Source: Chitinophaga filiformis (GTDB lineage Bacteria; Bacteroidota; Bacteroidia; Chitinophagales; Chitinophagaceae). Taken from it: 64,000 nucleotides of DNA. Position 1 is the first letter of the stretch, and every line of letters begins with the position of its first letter. The notes under the pieces were generated by a model, which ran no database searches, had not been told where the DNA came from, and saw only the letters and a program-made list of their open reading frames with translations. Below are positions 26,958 through 36,715 of the stretch, piece after piece. The DNA is taken from positions 408,264 through 472,263 of the forward strand of contig NZ_FNBN01000002.1 of the NCBI RefSeq assembly GCF_900102545.1, read 5' to 3'. A program made the translations under genes and the position numbers.

Positions 26958-27136
26958 ACAGGTTTGTTTCAGGGGCATATGCGCAGATGTTTGCATATGC
27001 TGACCGTTAATACCGGCAGGCGTCATTACAGCGCGTTATAATCGCACAGCATTATGCCTGATATCAATAAATTATATGTGGAGATAGTGGGCGTACCTAA
27101 AAAAGGAGGTATAATAAATGTACGCCTGATGGGTTA

Positions 27137-27535
27137 TCAGATACGGAAGGTGCAGTTCAATATATGTGTATGTACTTTGCTACTTCGTGGCGGAGCGTTG
27201 CAGACCGGAAACTCTTCCAACAGGGAAGCAGCATACATCTCCGGCTGTTCGAAATAAGTAACCGGGAGGAAAATAGCGGGCAACTGTATAAAAGGAAGGA
27301 TATTTTCAGTAGCCTTCTGGTCTTTCTCCAGCTTAATTGTTTTATGCTCATCCTTACAGCATTTCTTTGCGCATGCTGATTTGGGTTCTGCGCCACACTT
27401 ACTGCATTTCTGGCCTTCCTTATGCCATAGCTTCACTTCTACCAGCTTTCCCATGCAATAATGCATGTGGAAGGTAGCCCCGGTAGCGGAAACCATGTAA
27501 AGAATGGCCAGGATGAGTGTGAGTAGCTTTTTCAT
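27137..27535 (-). CDS. HYC/CC/PP-family small secreted protein
   Basis: 132 residues with an N-terminal signal (about 1-20). It shows the three marks of the HYC_CC_PP family: HMHYCMG near 23-29, a paired cysteine in ACAKKCCKDE near 54-63, and NAPPRSS near the C-terminus. Further cysteines (CSKCGAE) and histidines suggest metal binding in the periplasm. The family is restricted to Bacteroidota and is usually found at metal-efflux operons. It is the first gene of the copper/silver operon, about 180 bp before the pump gene. A promoter-like element lies directly upstream. Confidence 0.85.
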   Translation of the reverse strand: MKKLLTLILAILYMVSATGATFHMHYCMGKLVEVKLWHKEGQKCSKCGAEPKSACAKKCCKDEHKTIKLEKDQKATENILPFIQLPAIFLPVTYFEQPEMYAASLLEEFPVCNAPPRSSKVHTHILNCTFRI

Positions 27536-27541
27536 CTAGGG

Positions 27542-27549
27542 CAAAAGTA
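27542..27549 (-). promoter_or_regulatory. Candidate -7 promoter element of the metal-efflux operon
   Basis: On the minus strand the sequence reads TACTTTTG, an exact match to the Bacteroidota -7 consensus TAnnTTTG. It is only 6 bp from the ATG of the HYC/CC/PP gene, so transcription from it would give a leaderless or nearly leaderless mRNA. A clear -33 TTTG is not seen at the usual distance, so confidence is limited. Confidence 0.35.
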
Positions 27550-27644
27550 GTCGTAATATCGGAGAATGTGTTATATAATTTTGGGCTGGGTTTATATTAT
27601 TATGAGAAAATGTTATAAGGTATTCATAACATGTCGTTTAAACT

Positions 27645-27707
27645 TATCTACCTACATCATTAAGCGGGAACCTTGTATCCGGTCACGATCAATGGTGTAG
27701 GTAGATA
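27645..27707. promoter_or_regulatory. 16-bp inverted repeat upstream of the metal operon
   Basis: Arms at 27645-27660 (TATCTACCTACATCAT) and 27692-27707 are complementary at 15 of 16 positions, with a 31-base spacer. The site is 110-170 bp upstream of the HYC/CC/PP gene and just past the 3' end of the GH29 gene. It may act as a terminator-like stem for the fucosidase transcript or as an operator for the metal genes. Confidence 0.4.
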
Positions 27708-27731
27708 GGATTTTTGGTTAAAAGACAACCA

Positions 27732-29840
27732 TCATCTTGAAATGATTCCTAATTCAGCTACGGATACGCCCTTCCCTGTATTAATGTGCAACGCAGAAAA
27801 TCTGAAATACCGCGCTTTCAGTGTTTTGGGCAGTAACAACAACTGCTGAACCGGATTGGCTTCAATGTTATGAAAGTCACCCTCTCTTGCCTTTTCCCAG
27901 TCCTTATCATTATTACTGACGTAGAAAGCGTAACGGCCGATCAGCCCCTCATTCTTTTTATCCTGTCTCGGGAGATACGTGAATGCCTTGATAGACCTTT
28001 CCTCACCCATATCTATTGTTACATCCACCGGCAGTTTACCAGACAGTTCAGGAGTGAGGGTACTCCAGTTGGTGTTTTCATCTTCGTCAATGACATTATC
28101 TGCATGGCTGCCTTCCGGCGCTTCCACTATCTTCCAACCCTTTTTACCTATGCCGAATATCCTGGTACTGATATCTCCGGATATCTGTTTGTCCATAATC
28201 CTTGCTTTGATAGTTCCACCATCAGCAAATAAAAACGGTCCTTTATATACCAAAGATCTGGCTGATGGTTCTGAGCCATCCAGTGTATAATAAACAGGCT
28301 GCCCGGATGCATCTGAAATGATTGTAACCATACCAGACTTCTCTCTGCTGATAACAGGCGCTTTAATATGCACAGGCTCTTTATAAAGACCGAAATCGCT
28401 CAACGCAATACATACCGGTGCACCGGTGATACGTAACCTTACTTTATCTGTTGTGATATTTTCTTCCAGACGTATCAACCTGTTGGATCCTATACTGGTG
28501 GCGGTGGCAATTTCCTTCCATTCACCATTTTCAAAAGCATCCACTGCCACAGCATCGATGCGTTGGCCCAGTTTAATGTTCTCACGGAGACGGATGACGT
28601 TGAATGTTTTCTTACCACCAAGGTTGAGCTCCAATGTAGGAGTTGTTACACTGTCGTCTGTAGCCCAGTATGAATACCGGTCATTGTCCAGCAGGAACTG
28701 CGGACCAAAACTGGCCTTGTTATTCCCGCGAATGTTGCTGGCCTTTAATTGCGCTCCCTTTGCCAGATTAATCGCAAAGGTCTGACGCAACAGATCACCG
28801 AAGCCTTTCAGGGAGGCTACATCAGCAGTATTTAGCAGTCCACGCTGATCGGGAGATAATCCAAGGTCCAGACCAGTCCCACGGCCTACGCTTTCATAAT
28901 ACAGGTCCAGCAACTCGGAGGGAGTTTTTACCTGTGGATTCTGAGACGCATGATAGAACCATCCCGGCCGTAAGGGTACATCACATTCCGCCGGCATCCA
29001 ATACATACCGTTGCGTGTACCTTCTGTTGCCAGTTCTGTTTTTGCGTAACCATTGGCGGGCTTTCTACCCGGGTCAGGTGCCTGCGGCGTATAAGTAGCC
29101 CAGCAGGTTTTACCTGCATGTCCTTCCTCATTCCCTACCCAGCGCACGTCCGGTCCTACATCTCCAAATAATACAGCACCTGGTTGCATCTTCCTTGTAA
29201 TAGCCCAGGTATTATCCCAATCATAATAAGTAGTACGGTCAATATTTCTTGTTTCATTGGCGCCTCCATAATAGCCGTTACCACCATTAGCGCCGTCATG
29301 CCATGAGGAGAACAACGGACCGTAGTTGCTGTATAATTCTTTTAACTGATTACGATAGATCTCCAGGTAGGCAGGCCTTCCATATTCAGGATTATTCCTG
29401 TCCCACGGAGAACAATAGAGGCCCAGCTTCAGCCCAAGTTGTTCACAGGCCAGCTGGTATTCTTTGATGATATCTCCCTTACCATTCTTCCACTTGCTTT
29501 TGGAAATGTTGTGAGGCGTTGTTTTGGTAGGCCAGAGACATAAACCATCGTGGTGTTTGGCCACTACAATAATGCCCTTAAAACCGCCTGCTTTAGCGGC
29601 GCCTACGATCTGTTTCGCATTAAACTGTGTGGGATTCACCAGTCCGGGATCTTCATCCCCATATCCCCATTCGTGATCGAGGTAGGTGTTGACACCGAAA
29701 TGGATCAGGCAGTACATCTCCATTTCATGCCATTTCAGCTGAGCAGCTGTTGGCAACGCACCATAGGGTTTGGGAGCGGATTGTCCCCAGGTTAATACCT
29801 GTACACTAAACAATACCGTCAATAAAAAGACTCTCTTCAT
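27732..29840 (-). CDS. GH29 alpha-L-fucosidase with C-terminal carbohydrate-binding domains
   Basis: 702 residues, with a signal peptide (to about 20). The GH29 catalytic barrel covers about 25-345: HFGVNTYLDHEWGYG, AKHHDGLCLWPT, GLYCSPWDRN, and the nucleophile Asp182 in SSWHDGA. It is followed by an F5/8-type C (discoidin) domain (about 360-490), a chitobiase-C-like strand region (YYTLDGSEPS near 525-535) and a second F5/8-type C domain (about 565-700). Members of this family remove terminal alpha-fucose; the multi-domain layout is like that of the alpha-1,3/1,4-specific group, but linkage cannot be read from sequence. The signal peptide implies a periplasmic or surface location. It follows SusD of the first PUL on the same strand and is probably its enzyme. 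Confidence 0.9.
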   Translation of the reverse strand: MKRVFLLTVLFSVQVLTWGQSAPKPYGALPTAAQLKWHEMEMYCLIHFGVNTYLDHEWGYGDEDPGLVNPTQFNAKQIVGAAKAGGFKGIIVVAKHHDGLCLWPTKTTPHNISKSKWKNGKGDIIKEYQLACEQLGLKLGLYCSPWDRNNPEYGRPAYLEIYRNQLKELYSNYGPLFSSWHDGANGGNGYYGGANETRNIDRTTYYDWDNTWAITRKMQPGAVLFGDVGPDVRWVGNEEGHAGKTCWATYTPQAPDPGRKPANGYAKTELATEGTRNGMYWMPAECDVPLRPGWFYHASQNPQVKTPSELLDLYYESVGRGTGLDLGLSPDQRGLLNTADVASLKGFGDLLRQTFAINLAKGAQLKASNIRGNNKASFGPQFLLDNDRYSYWATDDSVTTPTLELNLGGKKTFNVIRLRENIKLGQRIDAVAVDAFENGEWKEIATATSIGSNRLIRLEENITTDKVRLRITGAPVCIALSDFGLYKEPVHIKAPVISREKSGMVTIISDASGQPVYYTLDGSEPSARSLVYKGPFLFADGGTIKARIMDKQISGDISTRIFGIGKKGWKIVEAPEGSHADNVIDEDENTNWSTLTPELSGKLPVDVTIDMGEERSIKAFTYLPRQDKKNEGLIGRYAFYVSNNDKDWEKAREGDFHNIEANPVQQLLLLPKTLKARYFRFSALHINTGKGVSVAELGIISR

Positions 29841-29922
29841 CGGATAACATTCGTTTTATTTTGCATGATTGATTGAGACCTGTTAATATATCTATACCTG
29901 TTAAATCTTTTCATTAAAGGTA

Positions 29923-29965
29923 CCTGCGGGCGGAAAGGTACCTCCTTACCTGCCCCGCCCGCAGG
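29923..29965 (-). promoter_or_regulatory. GC-rich intercistronic hairpin between SusD and fucosidase genes
   Basis: CCTGCGGGCGG (29923-29933) pairs exactly with CCGCCCGCAGG (29955-29965) across a 21-base loop. On the minus strand it lies just after the SusD stop and before the GH29 gene. No T-run follows it in that direction. It could protect the SusC/SusD part of the mRNA or weaken read-through, giving more SusC/D than enzyme. This is inferred from position. Confidence 0.5.
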
Positions 29966-29980
29966 CACTGGTATAATTTA

Positions 29981-31657
29981 CTACCAGCCGGGGTTTTGTG
30001 GCAATAATTTCTGATTCAGCGTCAACTCCTGTGTAGGGATGGGATACAAATACATTTTATCTTTCCATACACGGGATGTGATGCTTGTATACAACCTGAT
30101 ATAATTATTGGCATCCACCTGTACGCCACTCACCTGGCTGGCAGGGTATTGCGCCCTTACAGCAGGCGTCAGTTTCATCCCCAGGATAGTTTCAGGATTC
30201 TGAATCAGCTCACCTGCCTTCCAGCGCATGATATCATCAAAACGGAAACCATCTGCCGCCAGTTCGATCCTTCTTTCCCTCCGGATCTCATCTATCAGCA
30301 CAGGCAGCGCGGGGAAATCAGATTCCGGGTCTTTTACCAGGGTCGCAATATCCATATGCGCCATGCCTACCCTGTCACGTATTTTGTTGACAGTATTATC
30401 TAAAACAGTTTGCGTGCATTGCCCCAGCTCTGCTTTCGCTTCTGCTTCATTCAGCAATATTTCTGCATACCTGAAAATGAACAGGTCCAATGTAGACTGT
30501 CCGGCATTCCATTGTGCAGGGTCGGGCGACAGCGCTTTGATGATCATATAACCTGTTGGTGCGGTTGCCGTGCCTATCTGCGGCAGCGTAAATATATTCT
30601 TGGTGCCATCGGCATTATTCAGCAATACAAATCCTCTTGTAGCAATCAGCTGCCTGAAACGGGGATCCCTGTTGGTAGCCTCTGCTTCCAACGAATCGTC
30701 ACCCTTATACAAAGGGCTTAATGCAGTAGGCAAACCATCTTTACAAAGGAATGAGCGGACAAAATTCTTGCTGAATCCCGTGGAGCTTTCCCCCAGTTCT
30801 CTTGTAAGATTTTGGGTTAACACATTCTGGATGTATATGGCCGGCAGGATAGCCTCCTTGTTATTACTGAGATCTTCCTGGATGAACAGATTATAGTAGT
30901 CTTTAGTGGGGTTACCTGTTGAATAGATATCATAGTTACCAGAGTTCATGACCGCTTCCGATGCAGTTACTGCTGCGTTCAGATAAACTGTTTCATCGCC
31001 GGTTCCATGATATTTCCTGAAAGTACCTTCCCATAAACAAATGCGCGACATCAGGGAATAGGCAGCATATTTATGCAATCGCCCTGCGTCTGCCGTATTC
31101 AGGTCAGGAAGGTTTGCCACCGCAAAATTCAGGTCGGCCAGCACGGAATCCATCACCTGTTTACGCGGCATCCTGGATCCATACAACAAAGCGGTGGAGG
31201 TATCAGTCAGATCGGTGTTCAACCAGGGCACATCACCAAAGGTCTTCACTTTCTGCCAGTAAAACAGCGCTCTGAAAAAGCGGATCTCGGCAACATATTT
31301 ATTCTTCGTAGCATCATCAGCATTAGCCCGCTGATAACGCTGCAGGAAATAGTTACAGGCCCTTATCTGCCACCAATCCCATCCACCACCACTCACAGGC
31401 ACTACATATGAGCCATACAGAAAATCATCTGCATCAAGCGGTACCTGGTTGTCCGAATTCTTTTCCGACCAGCAAGAATTCTGAACAGGCAGGTTCTGAT
31501 AAAACTGGTTACAGTACAGCTTTAGGTCATTGGCGTTCTTGAAGAAAGTCGGTTCGCTCAATGCATCTTTGGGATAAAGATCCAGCTGTTTGTTACAGGC
31601 CGCCAGCAACAGCGCCGTAACGACGATAATATAGTTAATGAAGCGTTTGTTTTTCAT
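29981..31657 (-). CDS. susD: SusD/RagB-family outer-membrane glycan-binding lipoprotein (PUL 1)
   Basis: 558 residues. The lipoprotein signal ends at the lipobox LLLAAC (Cys21). The body has SusD features: LYPKDALSEPTFFKNANDL at the mature N-terminus, TPR-like helices with YVAEIRFFRALFYWQKVKTFGDVPW, and the C-terminal IRRERRIELAADGFRFDDIMRWKAG region typical of SusD/RagB. SusD proteins sit on the cell surface as a lid over the SusC channel and capture the substrate. The gene follows its SusC partner by 31 bp and precedes the GH29 gene. The specific glycan cannot be told from SusD alone. Confidence 0.95.
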   Translation of the reverse strand: MKNKRFINYIIVVTALLLAACNKQLDLYPKDALSEPTFFKNANDLKLYCNQFYQNLPVQNSCWSEKNSDNQVPLDADDFLYGSYVVPVSGGGWDWWQIRACNYFLQRYQRANADDATKNKYVAEIRFFRALFYWQKVKTFGDVPWLNTDLTDTSTALLYGSRMPRKQVMDSVLADLNFAVANLPDLNTADAGRLHKYAAYSLMSRICLWEGTFRKYHGTGDETVYLNAAVTASEAVMNSGNYDIYSTGNPTKDYYNLFIQEDLSNNKEAILPAIYIQNVLTQNLTRELGESSTGFSKNFVRSFLCKDGLPTALSPLYKGDDSLEAEATNRDPRFRQLIATRGFVLLNNADGTKNIFTLPQIGTATAPTGYMIIKALSPDPAQWNAGQSTLDLFIFRYAEILLNEAEAKAELGQCTQTVLDNTVNKIRDRVGMAHMDIATLVKDPESDFPALPVLIDEIRRERRIELAADGFRFDDIMRWKAGELIQNPETILGMKLTPAVRAQYPASQVSGVQVDANNYIRLYTSITSRVWKDKMYLYPIPTQELTLNQKLLPQNPGW

Positions 31658-31688
31658 AATAAAACATTTAGTCTTAGAGATCCCTGTA

Positions 31689-34600
31689 TTATAAACCTAC
31701 CTGTACACCAAATGAAACCGCGCGACTCAGTGGATAAGTACCGAACCCGATTATTTCCGGATCGTAAGCTTTAAACAGGCTTGTAATTTCAAATAAGTTC
31801 TGCCCGGTTACATACACTCTCAGGTTCCTTATTTTGGTTGCCCTGATAGCATCCTCAGGGATCGTATACCCAATAGAGAGATTCTTTAAGCGGCAATAAG
31901 CAGCACTCTGCAGGTATTTGGTCTGCGTCTGAAAGTTACTGCCACCACCAAACCTTAAACGCGGGAAGTAGGCGTTGGTATTCTCAGGCGTCCAGTGGTC
32001 TTTCATGTACTCGAATGGGACACTCCACTCAGAATAGAATCCGAAGAATGCATTATCATTCGGCATGATGTCACGCTTTGCTACCCCTTGTACAAAGATG
32101 GTCAGGTCAAAGTGTTTATACTGTGCCGACAGTGTTACACCATATTGATAACGGGGTGTACGGTTGCCGATCACTTTCTGATCGCCGGGATTGGACACGG
32201 TATTATCGCCGTAACTTATTTTACCGTCCTTATTCAGATCTTTATATTTTATGTCGCCCGCCAGCTGTGTAACAGTACTCAACTGTGACTGATCAGCGGC
32301 TTTCCCCTCCGCATCTGTTTTAAAATATCCGTCTGTTTCAAAACCCCATATCTCGCCGAATTTCTGTCCCACGTATAAATTGTTGAACAATTTATTGGGG
32401 TTGAGATCATATTTCGTGATAGTGGAAGTATAATCAGACAAGCCGACTCTTACGGAGTATTTCAACTCTTTGCCGATCTTATCCCTCCAGGTCAGACTTA
32501 ACTCCCAGCCTTTCGTACGGAGATTAGCAGCGTTCTTTAAAGGTGGCGTAACGCCCAATACTGCCGGTAATGGCTGACCACCTACCAACATATCCTTTGT
32601 ATCCCTGATATACCAATCGAAAGTACCGTTGAGTTTTTCGTTGAGCAGTGAATAATCCACACCTATATCTTTAGTGGTCACTTTTTCCCAGGTAAATCCC
32701 TGGCTCACCAGTCCCGGCGTACCTACATAAATGCTCTGTTGTGAGCCAAAGATATAGTTGGATTTACCGGTAGGCGACAAGGCGATGTAGGGATATACAC
32801 TGGCATCTGTCGGACTTGCAGGATTAAACAGCTGGTTGGGAAGCTGTCCGTAAGAAGCGCGTATTTTCAGGTCATTGATCACTGATTTCAGCGGCATAAA
32901 GAAGCCTTCTTCAGAGATGCGCCAGCCTGCAGAAACAGAAGGCGACCATACAAATCTTTTACCCCGTGGGAAAGAAGAAGTACCATCATAACGACCGTCT
33001 ACTTCCAGCAGGTATTTATTTTTGAAGATATAGTTCATCCTGTACAGCAGCCCATTCAATGCCCATTCAAATTCATCGCTGCCCACACCCGGTTTTGGAT
33101 CATCATTTAAGCCAACAGAAGGGGTACCCGGATCTATGAGGTTCTGTGCTCTGATATTCACGGTTTTGATATGCCTCTTTTCCTGGTTGTAACCAACGAT
33201 CAGTTTAAAATAATGCGACTTGTTGAACGTATTCTCATAGTTGGCAAACAGGTTCAGTGCATTGTAGTTATTATTATAGCTGATCTCTGTTGTGGCGTCA
33301 GGATATGTCCATGGATAATAGTTTAGGAAGGCATGATTCACACCATATTCCGGGAACTGCTTTTGCACTTTCTGCTCAAAACCCGAGTAACTGTTATATG
33401 TATAGTCAGCGTTCAGCGTTACATTCTTCACGGGTGTAAGCACAGCCCCACCGGTGAGCCAGAGATCATTAGCGGTCAGCTTATCACGGCCGTTCTGCAT
33501 CATTACAGCCACAGGATTCGTCCAGCTGCCCTGTCCCGCATAATCCTTACCACCAGGATTAAAAACAGGCATATTAGGCCTGGAATCGCCCTGGATATAG
33601 CTATTGGAATTACCATTAGTGGGCGCATTAGGAGCATCGTTTGAAACATGGTTCAGCGTTGTTTTCATGCTCAGGGTTAACCATGGAGTAGCTTCGGTGG
33701 TCACTCTCAGACTTGGATTGATACGTTGATAATCTTCATTACCCTGTTTCAATAATCCTTTCTGATCAAAGTAGCCTATTGACCCGATGAATGAGCTCTT
33801 CTCTGAACCGCCGGAAACGGAAAGATTATGCTGCTGTTGTCCTGTCCAGTCGGGATATAATACATTTACCCAGTCTGTATTGCCCACATAACGGTATTTG
33901 GAAGGATTACCGGGATCAGGATATCCTGACTGATTATTTGCAGGATCTGCAAAATACTTTGCCGCCATGATAGAGTCCGTTTCAGTGAAAGGGAAAGAAG
34001 CGGTGGAACCACCTGAGATCTGTCCGTTCCTGTCTGCCTCCCTATGCATAGCGATATAGTCAACTGAGTTGAGATATTTCGGCAAACGGGTGGGTCGGGT
34101 GAGCGTATAAGCACCTGAATAGTTCAGATTCAGCGCACTGTTCTTCTTCCCGCTTTTTGTTGTGATCAATATGACACCATAAGCGCCCCGGCTACCGTAA
34201 ATGGCTGCAGAAGCAGCATCTTTCAGCACCGTAACGCTTTCTACATCTCCGGGGTTGATCAGGTTTGGATCCATCTGCACACCATCTACCATTACCAGGG
34301 GACCGCCCAGGTTCTCGTTGCCGGAATTGATGGAAGTAATACCCCTGATATTGAAATTGGCACCGGTACCGGGCTTACCATTATTCAGGTTGATGTTCAG
34401 GTTGGGAACCAGCCCCTGAAGGCCCTGGGCGAGGTTGACCAGCGGACGGCTTTCCAGTTCTTTGGCGCCCACGGTAGCAATAGCCCCGGTGAGGTTTTCC
34501 TTCTTTTGGGAGCCATATCCGACTACTACCACATCACTCAGTGCCTGCAGGTCTGATTCCAATCGCACGCTCAGCCTGGAACGGCCCTCTGCAGGAATCT

Positions 34601-35189
34601 CGCGAGACCGGTAACCGACAAAATTGATAATAAGCACTGCATCCCTGCTGACAGATCTGATGTTAAATACACCTTCGTTATTGGTAACGGCCCCCTGTTT
34701 AGTACCTTTCACCATTACAGTAGCCCCTGGCAATGGATTGCCGGCTGTATCCGTCACTAACCCTGTAAGATTGGCAATAACGGTATCTGGCGGAGCTGCC
34801 AATGAAGGCGGGGATTGTTGCGGAGGAAGTTTGCGACTGATGATAATTGTTTTATCCTCTATGGAATAATCAAAAGGCTGGTCTTTCAGCACCTCCTGCA
34901 GCACCTTTTCAACAGGTGCATTTTTCATATCAATAGATACCGGTTTGGAATCTTTTAAAATGCGTACATCGTAGAAAACACCGTATCCGGCCTGTTGCTC
35001 AATTGTCTTAAAGATTTTTATGAGCGACACATTCCTGGCCGAAATGGTGATCTTTTGTGAAATCCCTTCCGCACTTACACACATGAAACTTACCAGTAGC
35101 AAGAATGTGGCTATTTTCATGATTCTGAAAAGTTTAGTTAATAGTCCCGGCACGCCAACACTATTTTGGCATAGAGCTGTTAAATTCAT
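31689..35189 (-). CDS. susC: SusC/RagA TonB-dependent transporter with STN signalling domain (PUL 1)
   Basis: 1,166 residues. Order: signal region (a second ATG at 35120 would start the hydrophobic MKIATFLLLVSF; the longer start is typical of Chitinophaga transporters, so both are possible), an STN domain (about 50-115), a carboxypeptidase-regulatory-like domain (about 138-225), a plug that starts at the TonB-box-like DVVVVGYGSQKKENLTGA, and the 22-strand barrel to the C-terminal Phe/Leu-type end (FGVQVGL). The STN domain marks transporters that signal through FecR-type anti-sigma factors, and a FecR/ECF sigma pair lies immediately upstream. It imports oligosaccharides through the outer membrane with SusD. 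Confidence 0.96.
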   Translation of the reverse strand: MNLTALCQNSVGVPGLLTKLFRIMKIATFLLLVSFMCVSAEGISQKITISARNVSLIKIFKTIEQQAGYGVFYDVRILKDSKPVSIDMKNAPVEKVLQEVLKDQPFDYSIEDKTIIISRKLPPQQSPPSLAAPPDTVIANLTGLVTDTAGNPLPGATVMVKGTKQGAVTNNEGVFNIRSVSRDAVLIINFVGYRSREIPAEGRSRLSVRLESDLQALSDVVVVGYGSQKKENLTGAIATVGAKELESRPLVNLAQGLQGLVPNLNINLNNGKPGTGANFNIRGITSINSGNENLGGPLVMVDGVQMDPNLINPGDVESVTVLKDAASAAIYGSRGAYGVILITTKSGKKNSALNLNYSGAYTLTRPTRLPKYLNSVDYIAMHREADRNGQISGGSTASFPFTETDSIMAAKYFADPANNQSGYPDPGNPSKYRYVGNTDWVNVLYPDWTGQQQHNLSVSGGSEKSSFIGSIGYFDQKGLLKQGNEDYQRINPSLRVTTEATPWLTLSMKTTLNHVSNDAPNAPTNGNSNSYIQGDSRPNMPVFNPGGKDYAGQGSWTNPVAVMMQNGRDKLTANDLWLTGGAVLTPVKNVTLNADYTYNSYSGFEQKVQKQFPEYGVNHAFLNYYPWTYPDATTEISYNNNYNALNLFANYENTFNKSHYFKLIVGYNQEKRHIKTVNIRAQNLIDPGTPSVGLNDDPKPGVGSDEFEWALNGLLYRMNYIFKNKYLLEVDGRYDGTSSFPRGKRFVWSPSVSAGWRISEEGFFMPLKSVINDLKIRASYGQLPNQLFNPASPTDASVYPYIALSPTGKSNYIFGSQQSIYVGTPGLVSQGFTWEKVTTKDIGVDYSLLNEKLNGTFDWYIRDTKDMLVGGQPLPAVLGVTPPLKNAANLRTKGWELSLTWRDKIGKELKYSVRVGLSDYTSTITKYDLNPNKLFNNLYVGQKFGEIWGFETDGYFKTDAEGKAADQSQLSTVTQLAGDIKYKDLNKDGKISYGDNTVSNPGDQKVIGNRTPRYQYGVTLSAQYKHFDLTIFVQGVAKRDIMPNDNAFFGFYSEWSVPFEYMKDHWTPENTNAYFPRLRFGGGSNFQTQTKYLQSAAYCRLKNLSIGYTIPEDAIRATKIRNLRVYVTGQNLFEITSLFKAYDPEIIGFGTYPLSRAVSFGVQVGL

Positions 35190-35436
35190 AACTTGGAATT
35201 GGGTGATAAAATTGGTTTACAGAACAGTTTTTGCCCTTTGCCGGGCCCGATGGCGATCGGGTTCCGGCTTTTATAAGCGGACATTGATTTTGGTCAGTTG
35301 TTTCTTGTCGATAGTTACGTTTTTAAGTTGTTAAACAATATGGCTGCAGTGACACATGACAGTCTGATTCAGCCCTCCTTGCCTGTTCCATGATGAGCGG
35401 GTATAACGGCAACGATGAATACGTTTAACGGATTGT

Positions 35437-36642
35437 TCAACCAGGTAATACTGTGATTGTTTTTCCTTCAACGTGGAAACGCACATGATACTTCTCAAGA
35501 ATTTTAAGCATCTGCGCTAAATTGAGGTCCCTTTGTATCCTTCCTTCAAACACGGCATCGGTAATGTCCCCTTTATAATTTACTTCTACATCATACCAGC
35601 GTGCAACCTGGCGCATTACTTCCGGCAGGTTGGCCAGGTGGAACTGAAACCAGCCTTCTTTCCAGGCAATGACCTGCGCAGTGTCTACATCCTTAAACAC
35701 CTGAAATGTCCCATTTGTGCTTAAACTGGCCTGCTGACCCGGTTTTAATATGACACCTGGCTGCTGATTCACATTCACCTTTACTTTACCCTCCAGCAGG
35801 GTTGTATTGATGGCTGCTTCATCTTTATAAGCATTAATATTAAAATGTGTTCCCAGTACTTCTACCTCTGTTGAGCCGTTCACATCGACCATGAATGTTT
35901 TTGCAGCGTTGCCGGCCACTTCGAAGTAAACTTCTCCGCTTATTGTCACCCGCCTTTCATTTTGTGTAAAGGCAATGGGATACCTGATAGAAGATGCAGC
36001 ATTCAGCCAGACTTTGGTACCATCTGGTAATACGATCTTAAACTGTCCTCCCCTGGGTGTTGTCAATGTATTATACGCGATGCCTGATTCTGCGCCCTGT
36101 GCTTTATACTGCAACAGCCCGTTATGCTGTCTGATGGTGGTTGCTCCCTGCCGGATCAGCTGATTACCGACACTATCCAATGGGACGGTTGAACCATCAC
36201 TCAGGGTTAGAAGCGCCTTATTACTACCAGGAGCCACATCATTTTTAGCAGCTATACTATCTGTATTGCCGGTCTGTTGCGGCTGTGCCTGACGGAAAAA
36301 GAGCAGGTATGCTCCGACACAACACATCACCACAAAGACCGCTGCGGCCCACCAGGCGCCTCCACGCGCCAGCCATCTCACAAGGGGTTTCTGGTCCGGG
36401 ACCATAGGGGGAATCACCTCTTCTGTCAGCAATGGCCGCAGCCTGTCCAGTGCTTTTTCTTTAATATGATCGTCAGAAAGACCATGGTACATGGGGTTCT
36501 CCCATACACTTTGGATCATTTCATTCCAAATTTCTCTGTTCCCGGGCTCTTCCAACGCCGACCATAACAGCTGAAACTCCTGCTGTGAGAGGTCTTCCGT
36601 CAGATATTTCTCAATCAGTTCTCTTAATTCTTCCTGTGTCAT
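35437..36642 (-). CDS. FecR-family anti-sigma factor
   Basis: 401 residues. The cytoplasmic N-terminal part (about 1-90) is the sigma-binding region, one membrane helix spans about 93-116 (WLARGGAWWAAAVFVVMCCV), and the periplasmic part has the FecR domain (about 190-290: TPRGGQFKIVLPDGTKVWLNAAS, then VTISGEVYFEVA) and a C-terminal DUF4974 domain (about 330-400) that contacts the STN domain of the transporter. It is 73 bp downstream of the ECF sigma gene and about 250 bp upstream of the STN-SusC gene. Known mechanism: substrate binding at SusC relieves FecR inhibition so that the sigma factor turns on the PUL. Confidence 0.95.
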   Translation of the reverse strand: MTQEELRELIEKYLTEDLSQQEFQLLWSALEEPGNREIWNEMIQSVWENPMYHGLSDDHIKEKALDRLRPLLTEEVIPPMVPDQKPLVRWLARGGAWWAAAVFVVMCCVGAYLLFFRQAQPQQTGNTDSIAAKNDVAPGSNKALLTLSDGSTVPLDSVGNQLIRQGATTIRQHNGLLQYKAQGAESGIAYNTLTTPRGGQFKIVLPDGTKVWLNAASSIRYPIAFTQNERRVTISGEVYFEVAGNAAKTFMVDVNGSTEVEVLGTHFNINAYKDEAAINTTLLEGKVKVNVNQQPGVILKPGQQASLSTNGTFQVFKDVDTAQVIAWKEGWFQFHLANLPEVMRQVARWYDVEVNYKGDITDAVFEGRIQRDLNLAQMLKILEKYHVRFHVEGKTITVLPG

Positions 36643-36715
36643 GCAATGAATATATTTACCCTTCTACTGTTAAAGACAGCCGAAGAATACAAAAGGAAGT
36701 GCCGGAAGGAAAAAA

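Noticed and set aside
27645..27707. Short CRISPR-like or toxin-operator repeat
   Set aside because: Only one pair of inverted arms exists, with no direct repeats, so it is not a CRISPR; kept only as a possible operator or terminator.
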